A DNA stretch of 64,000 nt from JAHBVL01 sp963712055 (lineage in GTDB: Bacteria > Chloroflexota > Chloroflexia > Thermomicrobiales > UBA6265), in assembly GCA_963712055.1 (NCBI GenBank), contig CAVQGN010000003.1, positions 62,001 to 126,000 on the forward strand, given 5' to 3'. The translations under genes and the position numbers were made by a program. This document shows, one piece after another, positions 36,501 through 44,896 of the stretch. Position 1 is the first letter of the stretch; each line of letters starts with the position of its first letter. The notes under the pieces were generated by a model. It was not told the DNA's origin, made no database searches, and worked only from the letters and a program-made list of their open reading frames with translations.

Positions 36501-37236
36501 GGAACTCTCGAGTCCGTGCCGCAGTGCAATTGTGACGGTTTCCGCGGTTGGTTCGAATCAGGTCGGTGGTTCGTCCTCACTCGCAGCCACCCTCGGTGGT
36601 TTCGGTGGCGACGGCGGTGCCGCGACTGGTGGTCTTGGCGAAACGTCTGGTGGTGTCGCGATTGGCGGCACCGGTGGTTCAGGTGGCGCAGCCTTCGGCG
36701 GTCTCGCCCTCGCTGGTTCAGGTGGCAAAGGCGGGAGCGCTTTCGCTTTCGGCGCCAATGCAACAGGTGGAGATGGTGGTCAAGGCGGTGACGCCGCTGG
36801 GATCACAGCCGTGGCTGGAGATGGCGGCGCAGGGGGAGATGCCACCGCCACCAACGGCAACGCAGTCGCTGGCAACGGCGGCAATGGCGGTGTTCAGACT
36901 ACTGCCGACGTCACCCCGGGTACGACTCCATTGGCGACCGGTGGCAATGGTGGCGCTGGCGGCAATGCCACGGCAACCAATGGGAATGCAACCGGAGGCA
37001 ATGGCGGCCAACCCGGCTCGATCGACGCCGGTTCGACGGGAGGTGACGGCGGTGACGCGGTCGCCATCGAAGGCGATGCCACTGGCGGCAATGGCGGCGC
37101 GATCGCGGACGGTGGTTGCGGAATCTCGGTCAACGGCGATGCCACCGCGGGACAGGGTGGAACCGGCGGCTTCGATGGTTGTTCGGTCGAACTCGATGAA
37201 GAAGACGACGGTTTCTACGACGTCACCTGGGAATAG
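33547..37236 (+). CDS. Giant glycine-rich repeat surface protein
   Basis: 1229 residues from GTG 33547; TTG 33724 (site GGGAAGG, 7 nt upstream) is a better-supported start and leaves a normal signal peptide (RILALLAMVVLSIAPLGRSL). The rest is dominated by GG doublets every 3-6 residues (GGNATGGN, GGDGTGG), interrupted by short beta-prone inserts such as LDITLANVTAGDSTLNI, TEIDVQDFDGSIQITG and LNVALRFSGTGSVVAS. Larger blocks repeat every 178-185 residues. Near the end are four Cys (GCDLSS, SPCRSA, GGCGIS, DGCSVE) and an acidic tail. No anchor motif. It resembles PGRS/collagen-like low-complexity surface proteins; a polyglycine-II-like fold is possible. Frame is open throughout, unlike chance. 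Confidence 0.82.
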   Translation: MLTSSQTGSESASSSALFIERNACILIDQTGRLRDNAPATRFGVLSFIRTRFAIGKVFSLSVFHRNFRILALLAMVVLSIAPLGRSLGVSADSPTGGTSGSVSTGAVIEDPDEDVSILIGSLEAGDALSLTTGGGVQGGDGTGGPGTGGNSNGGDGTGGESNGGNGDGGAVTGGNVSSNPAGDGQDRTGQDGWPGSNSQPTVTTNGGLTRITGPDGTSGQDAVGGNGYTGATSSGGDSAGGNVVGGNAKGGKGTGGRSLTGGSGVGGMGVGGNAVSLTTGGVAVGGGATGSGAQGGNAYSVTVGNPSIGGDGTGGIGSGGDSLAGNGIGGAANGGNANGGAVRAGDTIGATGGNGGDGTGGAGGDGTDLDITLANVTAGDSTLNINAPGSAEVIAGNGGDGGDGTGGTGGTGGLAEGGDATGGNVTGGNAVGGNGVGGNSGAGGNGIGGSGVGGQGYGSTAGGSAIGGTGSGAGSTGGYAETYTQGGGNQGGSGTGGLGSGGDSIAGDGLGGNATGGSATGGNVYGGLTAGGDGGVGGTGAGGDGGAGGDASLTEIDVQDFDGSIQITGLGGNTVLGGDGGNGGNGQGGSGGQGGNANGGDVTTGNVTGGNATGGNGDGGSAGDGGNGTGGDGTGGKAGGDTKGSNASGGSGSIPGNATSTTIHDANQGGLGQGGDGIGGDSLGGDGVAGFGYGGNATGGNAYLGDTLGGDGGAGGLAIGGTGGSGGDVLNVALRFSGTGSVVASIAGDVSLAGYGGAGGSAIGGDGGSPGSATSGNALLGQVTGGTGTGGTGTGGNAGNAGTGTGGTGTGGTATGTGSAGTAVPGSVSGTGSASLQSAPAIPGAGLPGASENGMAENGQSIDGESKNGVEAEGAITEGTTAEGQIGNGGNAQGGAGGNGGSAAAIGAQMLTYTGTVTLDPSNANITVGGGGGIGGSATGGYGYIGGSATGGAGGLGGGAFDAGTVGPGCDLSSLMTALGSGPAPELSSPCRSAIVTVSAVGSNQVGGSSSLAATLGGFGGDGGAATGGLGETSGGVAIGGTGGSGGAAFGGLALAGSGGKGGSAFAFGANATGGDGGQGGDAAGITAVAGDGGAGGDATATNGNAVAGNGGNGGVQTTADVTPGTTPLATGGNGGAGGNATATNGNATGGNGGQPGSIDAGSTGGDGGDAVAIEGDATGGNGGAIADGGCGISVNGDATAGQGGTGGFDGCSVELDEEDDGFYDVTWE

Positions 37237-37269
37237 GCGCATGTGATTCTCGAATCACGCGCAGACTAG

Positions 37270-37296
37270 AACCGCCTGGTAGTTCCAGGCGGTTTT
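37270..37296 (+). terminator. Strong intrinsic terminator after the glycine-rich gene
   Basis: A 10-bp perfect stem AACCGCCTGG/CCAGGCGGTT (37270-37279 with 37285-37294), 5-nt loop, followed by T residues. The stem begins with AA, so it may also act for the convergent prepilin-peptidase gene. A small GTGATTC/GAATCAC palindrome lies just before it (37243-37258). Confidence 0.85.
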
Positions 37297-37316
37297 GCTT
37301 TGCGGCGATACGCTGC

Positions 37317-38054
37317 CTAGAGCAGTTGACTGATGAGCGCTCCGACGATCAGAAAGGGACCGAACGGGATCACTCGAGAACGGGCGTCCGTCCTGATGAC
37401 CGGGAGAATCGTGGCTACCAGCGTCACCGCCACCACGGCGAAAACCAGCATCGGCAAAACGGCGTCTGAGCGCGCGACCGCTCCAGCAGCGGCTGCCACG
37501 TAGAGATCCGACCGACCAATGGTCGAACTGCTCAGATGGATGCTCCGCAACACCCAGCGTGAGATCACAAGAAAGACGAGCGTCGAACCAACCGCTATTC
37601 CGGCTCCGAGAAGAGCGCTCACACCCGTGGACGGCCCTTCGATCAGTGCCAATCCCAGCCCCGCGAACACGGCGGCGTAGCAGTCCGATACGAATACGAC
37701 CTGCACTTTGAGATCGACCGCCAGGATCAGGAGGAGAAAGAGCGACGCAATTATCGCAATCGCACGATCGCCCCACGATTCGAGCGCGACAGCGACCAAG
37801 CCAAAGTACCCTGCAACCGCGATCTCCCACCACCGTCGCTGGGTGTCGACAGAGTTGCAGCTCAGACATGCGACGCGGTTCAATCCGCCCAGGAGCGGCA
37901 ACCACGCCGTCATCGGGAGTGAAGCACCACAGTCAAGACAAATTGGCTGCAGGCTGGCCAAGGAGTCGCGTATCTGCTGGTCAGCGATTTGCCAGATAAT
38001 GCTACTGACCAGCAAACCAATAGCGACGCACAAGAGCAGTTCGAGGATGGCCAC
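37317..38054 (-). CDS. Prepilin peptidase (A24 family)
   Basis: 245 residues, integral membrane. The N-terminal cytosolic domain has the two CxxC pairs (CLDCGASLP and CLSCNSVD). The membrane half has the first catalytic Asp in LILAVDLKVQVV and a second Asp in GRSDLYVAAA, where the family usually has GxGD, so this motif is slightly altered. The C-terminus VIPFGPFLIVGALI matches the family. It cleaves type IV pilin-like leader peptides; no pilin gene is in the window. Start GTG 38054 follows directly after the aroE TAG. Confidence 0.85.
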   Translation of the reverse strand: MAILELLLCVAIGLLVSSIIWQIADQQIRDSLASLQPICLDCGASLPMTAWLPLLGGLNRVACLSCNSVDTQRRWWEIAVAGYFGLVAVALESWGDRAIAIIASLFLLLILAVDLKVQVVFVSDCYAAVFAGLGLALIEGPSTGVSALLGAGIAVGSTLVFLVISRWVLRSIHLSSSTIGRSDLYVAAAAGAVARSDAVLPMLVFAVVAVTLVATILPVIRTDARSRVIPFGPFLIVGALISQLL

Positions 38055-38885
38055 CTAGCGGTCCCGGGTGGCAACGGCTGTCGCCATCATCGTCTCGACC
38101 GGAGCATCCTGTCCTGTCCAGATCTCGAACGCTTTCGCGCCCTGATAGACGAGCATTGGCAAGCCATCGAGGACGTGGAGATTACGCTGTCGACAACAGG
38201 AGAGAAATGGCGTTTCGCGATAGGTCAGATCGATCACAAGCGCGTCATCGCGGAGCATATCGATCTGTTCGACAGAGAGCGGCGAAGAGCCGTCTTCCCA
38301 GCCGATCGAGGTCGCATTCAGCACCACGCTCGCTGACCGCAACGCATCTTCGAGGGCAGACGGCGTCGCAATCGCGTGTGTTCCTGAGGCTGCGAATTCT
38401 TCGGCCAGGAACTGGGCTCGCTCCGTCGTGCGATTGTGGATGCTGATCGACCCGATCCCGGTTTGCGACATGGCAAGGATTGCCGCGCGGGCCGCGCCGC
38501 CTGCACCGAGAAGAACGGATGTCGAATCCCGGTCAGCGCGAAATCCTGTTTCGCTTATTGCTTGCGCAAGACCGGGCACATCGGTGTTTTCCCCTATGAG
38601 GCGACCATCGCGGTTGATAATCGTATTCACGGCTCCAACCAACCGTGCTGGCGCTGAAACCTCGTCGAGATGCTCCATCACCCTGAGTTTGTGGGGCACC
38701 GTCACATTCGCGCCGAGAATTTCCGGTGCACGCAACGAATCGATTCTCGCCGGGATCTCTTCCGGACGAGTTTCCCAAAGTTCGTAGGTCGCTGGAATGC
38801 GAAGGAGATCAAGCGCTGCCTGCTGCATAGCAGGTGAAATCGAATGACCCACCGGGAAACCGATCAGTCCAACTCGTTGCTGCAT
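38055..38885 (-). CDS. aroE: Shikimate dehydrogenase
   Basis: 276 residues. N-terminal substrate domain: GLIGFPVGHSISPAMQQAA with the shikimate-binding Ser pair, GANVTVPHK with the catalytic Lys, and GAVNTI and ENTDVPG. C-terminal NADP domain: LLGAGGAARAA and HNRTTERA, then LVIDLTYRETPFL and MLVYQGAKAFEIW. It catalyses dehydroshikimate to shikimate in aromatic amino acid synthesis. Head-to-tail with mltG upstream and with the prepilin peptidase downstream (0 bp), an arrangement like mltG-aroE-pilD in related genomes. Confidence 0.96.
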   Translation of the reverse strand: MQQRVGLIGFPVGHSISPAMQQAALDLLRIPATYELWETRPEEIPARIDSLRAPEILGANVTVPHKLRVMEHLDEVSAPARLVGAVNTIINRDGRLIGENTDVPGLAQAISETGFRADRDSTSVLLGAGGAARAAILAMSQTGIGSISIHNRTTERAQFLAEEFAASGTHAIATPSALEDALRSASVVLNATSIGWEDGSSPLSVEQIDMLRDDALVIDLTYRETPFLSCCRQRNLHVLDGLPMLVYQGAKAFEIWTGQDAPVETMMATAVATRDR

Positions 38886-38938
38886 GTGACACTCCCGCTC
38901 GCCAGTCGTTGACGTCCGAACCGGTGCAACGAATAGCG

Positions 38939-40039
38939 CTATTCGACCGCGAACGGGTCACTTCCCGGAGCCGGCGAATCCACCTCACCAGCCACAAACG
39001 CGACGTTCTGATCCTGGGCTTCCTTGGTGGCCGCAAAGAGGTGGGTACCTGAACCGTCACCCCGGGCCATGAAGAAGTAATACGGTGTTTCCGCCGGATA
39101 AAGGACGCCATCAATCGACGCATACCCTGGATTTGCGATCGGACCCGGCGGCAAACCGTCGTTCTGATACGTGTTGTAGGGACTCTCGACAAAAAGATCG
39201 TCACCACTTAGCTCTGGCCACCAGTCGGGTGTTTGCCCAATTACAAACTGTACGGTCGGATCGGCTTCGAGTCGCCACCCTTCCTGGTACCGCTTCAGGT
39301 AGATATCGGCGATGATCGGTCGCTCTTCGCCAACCTGTGCTTCGCGTTCGACCAGTGAAGCAAAGGTCAGAACCTGGTTGAGCGAAAGCCCCATTTCGAC
39401 AGCGCGTTGCCGCATTTCCGGGGTGACCTTGGTGTCGAAATTCGCAAGCATCGACTGGATGATCTCTTCTGGCGGGGTATCGGCTTTGAAGTTGTACGTG
39501 TCAGGAAAGAGATAGCCTTCGAGGGAGGTCGGATCTGGCCTATCGGCCAGAAAATCCCAGCTATCGCTGGGGAACGACCGCACGGCTTCCATGAAAGCGT
39601 CAGCCCCACCGTTCAATCCCAGCCGCCCGAGTTCGTCGGCGATTTGCTCGGTCCGCCAGCCTTCGATCACGGTAATCGTGAGCGTTGGATTGTCGGCCGT
39701 TCTCGCGACGCTGTCCTCGCTCGTGATCGAGTCGATGATTTCTGGAACTGTCGAGCCCTTGACGAGCAGATAGGTTCCCGGTTCGAGTGTTTTGCTTTCG
39801 ATGCGCATCCGAGTTTTGAAGTAAAGGTCAGTCTGGATCAGTCCGGCATCGGTCAGCTTGGCCGCGACCTGATCGACATCGTCGTCTTCGCTGACCGTGA
39901 TCGTGTAGGTACTGCCAACATCGGTCGGAACCGACTGGTCACGGTAGTAGTCGAACGCACGGACACCGCCGATCACAACCAAGACAGCCATCACACCGAT
40001 CGTCACGACTTTGAGAGCTTGAACAACCCAGGGAACCAT
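38939..40039 (-). CDS. mltG: Endolytic murein transglycosylase MltG
   Basis: 366 residues. One N-terminal membrane helix (about 8-28), a LysM-like subdomain (TVSEDDDVDQVAAKL) and the YceG domain: EGYLFPDTY near 190, the catalytic Glu in FASLVEREAQ and the signature SPYNTYQNDGLPPGPIANPG. A YFFMARGDGSGTHLFA segment ends the fold. MltG cleaves nascent glycan strands at the membrane. Leading gene of the mltG-aroE-prepilin peptidase operon and divergent from miaA. Confidence 0.95.
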   Translation of the reverse strand: MVPWVVQALKVVTIGVMAVLVVIGGVRAFDYYRDQSVPTDVGSTYTITVSEDDDVDQVAAKLTDAGLIQTDLYFKTRMRIESKTLEPGTYLLVKGSTVPEIIDSITSEDSVARTADNPTLTITVIEGWRTEQIADELGRLGLNGGADAFMEAVRSFPSDSWDFLADRPDPTSLEGYLFPDTYNFKADTPPEEIIQSMLANFDTKVTPEMRQRAVEMGLSLNQVLTFASLVEREAQVGEERPIIADIYLKRYQEGWRLEADPTVQFVIGQTPDWWPELSGDDLFVESPYNTYQNDGLPPGPIANPGYASIDGVLYPAETPYYFFMARGDGSGTHLFAATKEAQDQNVAFVAGEVDSPAPGSDPFAVE

Positions 40040-40149
40040 TGATCACCATTCGCCCTGCCGGAAAGGCAGCGGCCGAAGAAAGCAGTGGGGCGGTGTGCCT
40101 AAAGAACAGCGGTCGACACAACCGACCAAGCATTTTAGCCTTCTCAGGT

Positions 40150-41100
40150 ATGAGCAACAACCTCAAGCACTCCAAAACCTACCTTCCGCCGCTCGTTGTG
40201 ATCACCGGACCGACGGCAGTCGGCAAGACGGCATTGGGGATTGCTCTCGGCAAACGCTTTGCCGCCGAGGTCGTCAACGCCGATGCCCGCTATCTCTATA
40301 GAGGGTTCAATATCGGTGTTGCAAAACCGACTGTTGCCGAATGGCAAGGTGTTCCTCATCACCTGATCGATCTGCTCGACCCAACCGAAACGATGTCGGT
40401 TGCCCTCTATCAGCGGGAGGCTTATCGGGTGATCAACGAAATTCAGGTTCGAGGCACGCTGCCGTTGCTGGTCGGTGGCAGTCCCCAGTACGTGAACGCG
40501 GTCGTCGAAGGCTGGCGAATTCCGGAAGTCCCGCCGAACGAAGCGTTTCGGGCTGGCTGTGAACGAGACCTGGCAACGTCAGGGGTTGACGCGCTGCGTA
40601 CTCGCCTCGCGGAGATCGATCCGGCCTCGGCGGAGCGTTGTGGTCAGAATCCGCGCCGTATCATTCGCGCACTCGAAGTCTTTCATGAAACCGGAACAAC
40701 GATGTCGGAACTGCAAAGCAAGGAACCTCCACCGTATCGAACGCTCGAAATCCTGCTCGACTTGCCGCGCCCCGATCTCTATGCGGCGATCGATCGCCGT
40801 GTCGACGCGAACATCGAGGCGGGACTGGTCGAGGAAGTCCGGGATTTGCTCGCGGCCGGAGTCGATCCGCAGTCGCCGGCTTTTTCCGCCATCGGTTATC
40901 GCCAACTCCTTCCCTATCTCCGCGGCGAGCAGGATCTGGCCGAAGCGGTCACCCAGACCAAGCACGATTCACACCGGTACGTCCGTCATCAGCAAACGTG
41001 GTTCCGCAAGAATCCCAATTTGACCATCATTGCGGTCGATCAACCTGACTGGGTCGAAATCGGTGCGGCCCTGGTTGAAGCCTTGCTCGCGGATTCCTGA
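40150..41100 (+). CDS. miaA: tRNA dimethylallyltransferase
   Basis: 316 residues from ATG 40150. The frame opens earlier (40039) but the upstream part has no family features. P-loop GPTAVGKTALG, the LYRGFNIGVAKPT region, HHLIDLLDP, the DMAPP/tRNA-binding VGGSPQYVNAV, and RRIIRALEVF. Two consensus features are altered: LYRG is usually VYRG/VYKG and SPQY is usually TGLY. MiaA adds the i6A37 group to tRNAs reading U-starting codons. The DUF2851-family gene follows after 4 bp. Confidence 0.92.
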   Translation: MSNNLKHSKTYLPPLVVITGPTAVGKTALGIALGKRFAAEVVNADARYLYRGFNIGVAKPTVAEWQGVPHHLIDLLDPTETMSVALYQREAYRVINEIQVRGTLPLLVGGSPQYVNAVVEGWRIPEVPPNEAFRAGCERDLATSGVDALRTRLAEIDPASAERCGQNPRRIIRALEVFHETGTTMSELQSKEPPPYRTLEILLDLPRPDLYAAIDRRVDANIEAGLVEEVRDLLAAGVDPQSPAFSAIGYRQLLPYLRGEQDLAEAVTQTKHDSHRYVRHQQTWFRKNPNLTIIAVDQPDWVEIGAALVEALLADS

Positions 41101-41104
41101 ACCG

Positions 41105-42517
41105 GTGTCTGACCAAGGGGACGCTAGCCCTCGAACTACAGCGGCGGGAGAAACGCCAGAGCGCCGCCACTTGCCCGAAATCGCGTTGTCCTGGTGGTGG
41201 CACACCGCGAATCTGAGCAATCCCCTGCCGCTGACGGATGGGCGGACGGTTTCGGTGGTCTTCAGAGGGCGCTGGTCGCATGGACTGGGGGCTGACTTCC
41301 AGGACGCCATGTTGACCTTTGATAGGCGCACACTCGTCACCGGTGCCATCGAAGTGCATCGACGGGCATCCGACTGGCGCGCGCATGGTCATCATCTCGA
41401 TCCACGCTATGACAACGTCGAGCTCCACGTGGTGGCCGAAAACAATGACGCTCCGGCTCGCCGGGCTGATGGGAGGGTAGTGCCGACGCTGATAGTCGAA
41501 GCCGATGCCCTGGTTGGGGACAGCGGGTCGACTGGTTCGCTCGATTGGTCGACCGTTGGTGGCGCGACATGTGCTGAATCGATCGCGGCGAACAACCCGG
41601 CGCCGCTGGTCCGCATTCTCCATCGGCTCGGCGATGAACGGCTCCAGGAGAAAGTTGGCACGTTCGAAGCGGCAATGCTGTCCACACCGCCAAATCAGGC
41701 CCTCTATCGAGCGATGATGGACGCGCTGGGATATTCAGCAAATCGGGACCCAATGACCTGCCTGGCGACAATCCTACCGATTAGCGCCCTGGCTCAATCG
41801 ATCAATGCGTGGGATTTCTGCCCTACCGACGATCTCGTCGCGGCGCTGCTACTTGGGTGTGCTGGCTTTTTCCCGCTTTCTCCTTCCCTGGCTGATATCG
41901 TTGGCTTTGAGCCTGACCAGGTTGCTCGACTCGAATTCGCCTGGGCAAGAGCTGGAGCAGCGTGGCACGATCTCGCGCTCTCACCGGCTGCCTGGACCAA
42001 TCTGCGCGTTCGACCGGCCAACCATCCGCTGACGAGATTGATCGCCGCAGCCCGGCTGGTGTCGACGTGCGTCGCGATTCTGCCCACCCTGGTGGAATCC
42101 GTGCTCCATGCTGACGATCCGCTCACAACCTTGATGAACTCGGTCCAGATCGGTGACAAGCATCTGATCGGAAAAGGCCGTGCATCAGCGATCGTCGCCA
42201 ACGTGTTCATTCCATGGGTGCTGGCAACGGCTGGGTCAGAGAACACGAACACCGAATTGCAGGAACGGGCGTCGCTGCTCTGGGAAAGGCTGAAGATGGT
42301 CGAGCCAAATGCGATCTCCACACGAGCCCAGCATCAGGTGGCAGGCAAGCACCGGATGCCGGGTTTGGGAATTCGCGGTCAGCAGGGCCTGCTCCATCTC
42401 GATCGCACACTTTGCTCTCCTCGGCGTTGTTTTGAGTGTCCCGTTGCCGCCGTGGCACTTTCAACGTCCTCGCAGAACGAGAAACCACGTGATTCGCCAG
42501 CCAATGCGATACAGTAG
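41105..42517 (+). CDS. DUF2851 family protein
   Basis: 470 residues from GTG 41105, the first start after the miaA stop. Motifs seen: PEIALSWWWHTANLSNPLPL at the start, VVFRGRWSHGLGADFQDAML, the block GAIEVHRRASDWRAHGHHLDPRYDNVELHVV, and a Cys-rich C-terminus (RTLCSPRRCFECPVA). The E-H-R-x-S-D-W-x-x-H-x-H-x-x-D-x-x-Y core is the DUF2851 signature and resembles a nuclease-type active site, but activity is not established. Coupled to miaA. Confidence 0.8.
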   Translation: MSDQGDASPRTTAAGETPERRHLPEIALSWWWHTANLSNPLPLTDGRTVSVVFRGRWSHGLGADFQDAMLTFDRRTLVTGAIEVHRRASDWRAHGHHLDPRYDNVELHVVAENNDAPARRADGRVVPTLIVEADALVGDSGSTGSLDWSTVGGATCAESIAANNPAPLVRILHRLGDERLQEKVGTFEAAMLSTPPNQALYRAMMDALGYSANRDPMTCLATILPISALAQSINAWDFCPTDDLVAALLLGCAGFFPLSPSLADIVGFEPDQVARLEFAWARAGAAWHDLALSPAAWTNLRVRPANHPLTRLIAAARLVSTCVAILPTLVESVLHADDPLTTLMNSVQIGDKHLIGKGRASAIVANVFIPWVLATAGSENTNTELQERASLLWERLKMVEPNAISTRAQHQVAGKHRMPGLGIRGQQGLLHLDRTLCSPRRCFECPVAAVALSTSSQNEKPRDSPANAIQ

Positions 42518-42559
42518 CGTTCTGATCGAGACCGAGTGAAAACAAGAGGAGCTGAACCC

Positions 42560-43426
42560 ATGCCGATCGAACGCATCGTCGATTCCCACGTTCACCTCTG
42601 GGACCCGGGCAAATATCGGATTCCGTGGCTCGATGGCATCCCGGAACTGAACAAGGTGGTGGATCTCAACACCTACGCACAAGCTCATGCGGGTATCGAT
42701 GTTGAAGGCCTGGTCTATCTGCAGGTAGAAGTAGCGCCACCCTATGCACTGCTCGAAGCACGAGAAATCGCCGATCTCTCCCTGAGTCATCCGACGATCG
42801 CGGGGATTGTGCCGTGGGCGCCACTGGAATACGGCGAACGCTGCCGGCTGTTCCTCGAGGAACTCACCTCGATCAGTCCGAAGATCAAAGGGGTACGCCG
42901 GATCGTCCAGGATGAAGCCGATCCGGAATTCTGCCTGCAGGATGACTTCGTGCGCGGCAACCAGCTACTCGCAGAGTTTGGACTCAGCAGCGATCTCTGC
43001 TGTAATTATCGGCAACTGGCAGCGAACGTCGAACTGGTCAAGCGGTGCCCGGATACGCTTTTCATCATGGACCACATTGCCAAACCGGCAATCCGTGAAG
43101 GGATGCTGCAACCGTGGGCGGATCAGATGTCCGCACTCGCCACGAACCCGAATGTCTATTGCAAGATCAGTGGCGCCACCACAGAAGCTGACTTCGATAA
43201 CTGGACCGTCGACGACATCGCTCCGTTCATCAATCACGCGTTGTCAGCCTTTGGCGAGGATCGGGTCATGTTCGGCAGCGACTGGCCGGTCGTCACGAGG
43301 GCTGCGACCTATCAGCAATGGGTCGAAGCACTCGACGAACTCACCGCCGATCTTTCCCGGGAAGCCAGGGTCAAGCTTTGGCGGACCAACGCGATCAAGG
43401 CCTACCGTCTCGATCTACTGCACTAG
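42560..43426 (+). CDS. Amidohydrolase-2 family metal-dependent hydrolase
   Basis: 288 residues from ATG 42560, with AGAGGAG about 8 nt upstream. The N-terminal metal site DSHVHLWDP, a TIM-barrel body, IMDHIAKP (metal His), and FGSDWPV near the C-terminus fit the amidohydrolase-2 group, which includes L-rhamnono-/fuconolactonases and 2-pyrone-4,6-dicarboxylate lactonases. WLDGIPELN at the start is typical for fuconolactonase-like enzymes. The glutamine synthetase-like gene follows 15 bp downstream, so they are probably co-transcribed. Confidence 0.86.
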   Translation: MPIERIVDSHVHLWDPGKYRIPWLDGIPELNKVVDLNTYAQAHAGIDVEGLVYLQVEVAPPYALLEAREIADLSLSHPTIAGIVPWAPLEYGERCRLFLEELTSISPKIKGVRRIVQDEADPEFCLQDDFVRGNQLLAEFGLSSDLCCNYRQLAANVELVKRCPDTLFIMDHIAKPAIREGMLQPWADQMSALATNPNVYCKISGATTEADFDNWTVDDIAPFINHALSAFGEDRVMFGSDWPVVTRAATYQQWVEALDELTADLSREARVKLWRTNAIKAYRLDLLH

Positions 43427-43441
43427 AGCGGGAACGCCACA

Positions 43442-44815
43442 ATGCCTTCGCAACCTGGTCATCTGACCGAAGACGAACTCGTCGCCGCGATCGACAATGG
43501 GTCGATCGATACGGTCGTCAACGCAATCGTCGACATGCAGGGGCGCCTGGTCGGCAAACGGGTGACCGGCTGGTACTTCCGTGATCATGCCCGGATGCAC
43601 GGTACCCATTTCTGCACGTATCTGCTCGGCAACGACACTGAGATGAATACCCCGGACGGCTTCGCCTTGATGAACTGGGGGTCGGGTTACGGCGATTTCC
43701 TCGCTCGACCCGACTGGACGACGGCGCGAACGATTCCGTGGCTCCCGCGCACTGCGCTCATCCTCGCTGACGCTGTCGATGAGCGAACCGGAGCACCGGT
43801 ATCGGTAGCGCCCCGCGCCATTCTCGCTGCGCAACTGGAGCGTCTCAGCGCAAGGGGTTTAACCGCAAAGACTGCGGTCGAACTCGAATTCTATCTTTTC
43901 GACCAGACCTACGAGAACGCCAAAGCTGCCGGTTACACCGAGCTGAAACCGGCAGGATGGTACAGCGAGGACTACCACATCCTGCAGGGCACCAGGCACG
44001 AAGCGTTCTACCAGGACGTTCGCAATCAGCTGAATGCGGCTGGTATTCCGATCGAATCGTCCAAAGGAGAGGACGCCGGCGGTCAGCACGAACTCAACAT
44101 CCACTATGCCGACGCGATGGAAAGTGCCGATCGCGCCGTCCTGCTCAAACATGGTTTGAAGGAGATGGCTCACCTCGCCGGTCGAGCGGTTTCGTTCATG
44201 CCGAAGATCGATGAGGACTGGACCGGTTCCAGCAGTCATGTACATCTCAGTCTCTGGGACCACGAGAACGGCCAGAATGCCTTTTCCGCCGCCGATGGTT
44301 CACCAACTGACCTGATGCGCTGGTTCATAGCCGGTCTTGTCGCGCATACGCGAGAACTCGCCCTCTTCTATGCACCCACGATCAATTCCTATAAGCGGTT
44401 CGCGCCTGGCAGCTGGGCCCCGGTGAATCTTCTCTGGGCTCGTGACAATCGGACCGTCGGCCTGCGCGTGGTCGGCAATGGATCTGCGCTCCGAATCGAA
44501 AACCGGTTTCCCGGCAGCGATGCCAATCCCTACCTTTCGTTCGCAGCGATCATCGCGGCTGGTCTGGATGGGATCGAGCGGCAACTCGAGCCGCCAGCCG
44601 AGTATCACGGTAACGGATATGACGCCAAAGATGCAGAACGGATACCAGCTTCAATCCACGAAGCGATCGATTGCTGGATGGCGAGCGATTTTCCCAGCCA
44701 GGCATTCGGAACGGAAGTGCGGGATCACTATCTCAACGCCGCCCAGGTCGAGCTGGCTGCGTTCGAGCGCGCAGTGACCGACTGGGAGCGCAACCGGTAT
44801 TTCGAGCGCTGGTAG
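43442..44815 (+). CDS. Glutamine synthetase family (gamma-glutamyl ligase-like)
   Basis: 457 residues. N-terminal beta-grasp domain, then a GS catalytic domain: metal ligands in KTAVELEFYLFD, SSKGEDAGGQHELNI, the SSSHVHLSLWD His (ATP/glutamate site), NSYKRFAPGSWAPVN and RIENRFPGSDANPYL. No Tyr adenylylation loop like GlnA-I. It most resembles the gamma-glutamylpolyamine synthetase/PuuA-like and related non-GlnA groups, which ligate glutamate to amines. Context (amidohydrolase, amino-acid decarboxylase) agrees with amine metabolism; substrate not proven. Confidence 0.85.
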   Translation: MPSQPGHLTEDELVAAIDNGSIDTVVNAIVDMQGRLVGKRVTGWYFRDHARMHGTHFCTYLLGNDTEMNTPDGFALMNWGSGYGDFLARPDWTTARTIPWLPRTALILADAVDERTGAPVSVAPRAILAAQLERLSARGLTAKTAVELEFYLFDQTYENAKAAGYTELKPAGWYSEDYHILQGTRHEAFYQDVRNQLNAAGIPIESSKGEDAGGQHELNIHYADAMESADRAVLLKHGLKEMAHLAGRAVSFMPKIDEDWTGSSSHVHLSLWDHENGQNAFSAADGSPTDLMRWFIAGLVAHTRELALFYAPTINSYKRFAPGSWAPVNLLWARDNRTVGLRVVGNGSALRIENRFPGSDANPYLSFAAIIAAGLDGIERQLEPPAEYHGNGYDAKDAERIPASIHEAIDCWMASDFPSQAFGTEVRDHYLNAAQVELAAFERAVTDWERNRYFERW

Positions 44816-44826
44816 GACTCGACAGG

Positions 44827-44863
44827 TTGCACGTCTTTCTGTTTTGAAGTTGTGCAAATTGCA
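44827..44863 (+). promoter_or_regulatory. TTGCA half-site cluster upstream of the decarboxylase
   Basis: TTGCAC (44827-44832), GTGCAA (44852-44857) and the palindrome TGCAA-A-TTGCA (44853-44863) lie 33-70 bp before ATG 44897. Repeated half-sites in the AT-richer leader suggest an operator. The cognate regulator is unknown. Confidence 0.35.
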
Positions 44864-44896
44864 TAATCCACGAGAGATCGATAGTGCAGTCTGACG

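Noticed and set aside
33950..37150. CRISPR or tandem DNA repeat array
   Set aside because: The repeats are imperfect and in codon register, with GG doublets and variable residues; no unique spacers of fixed length.
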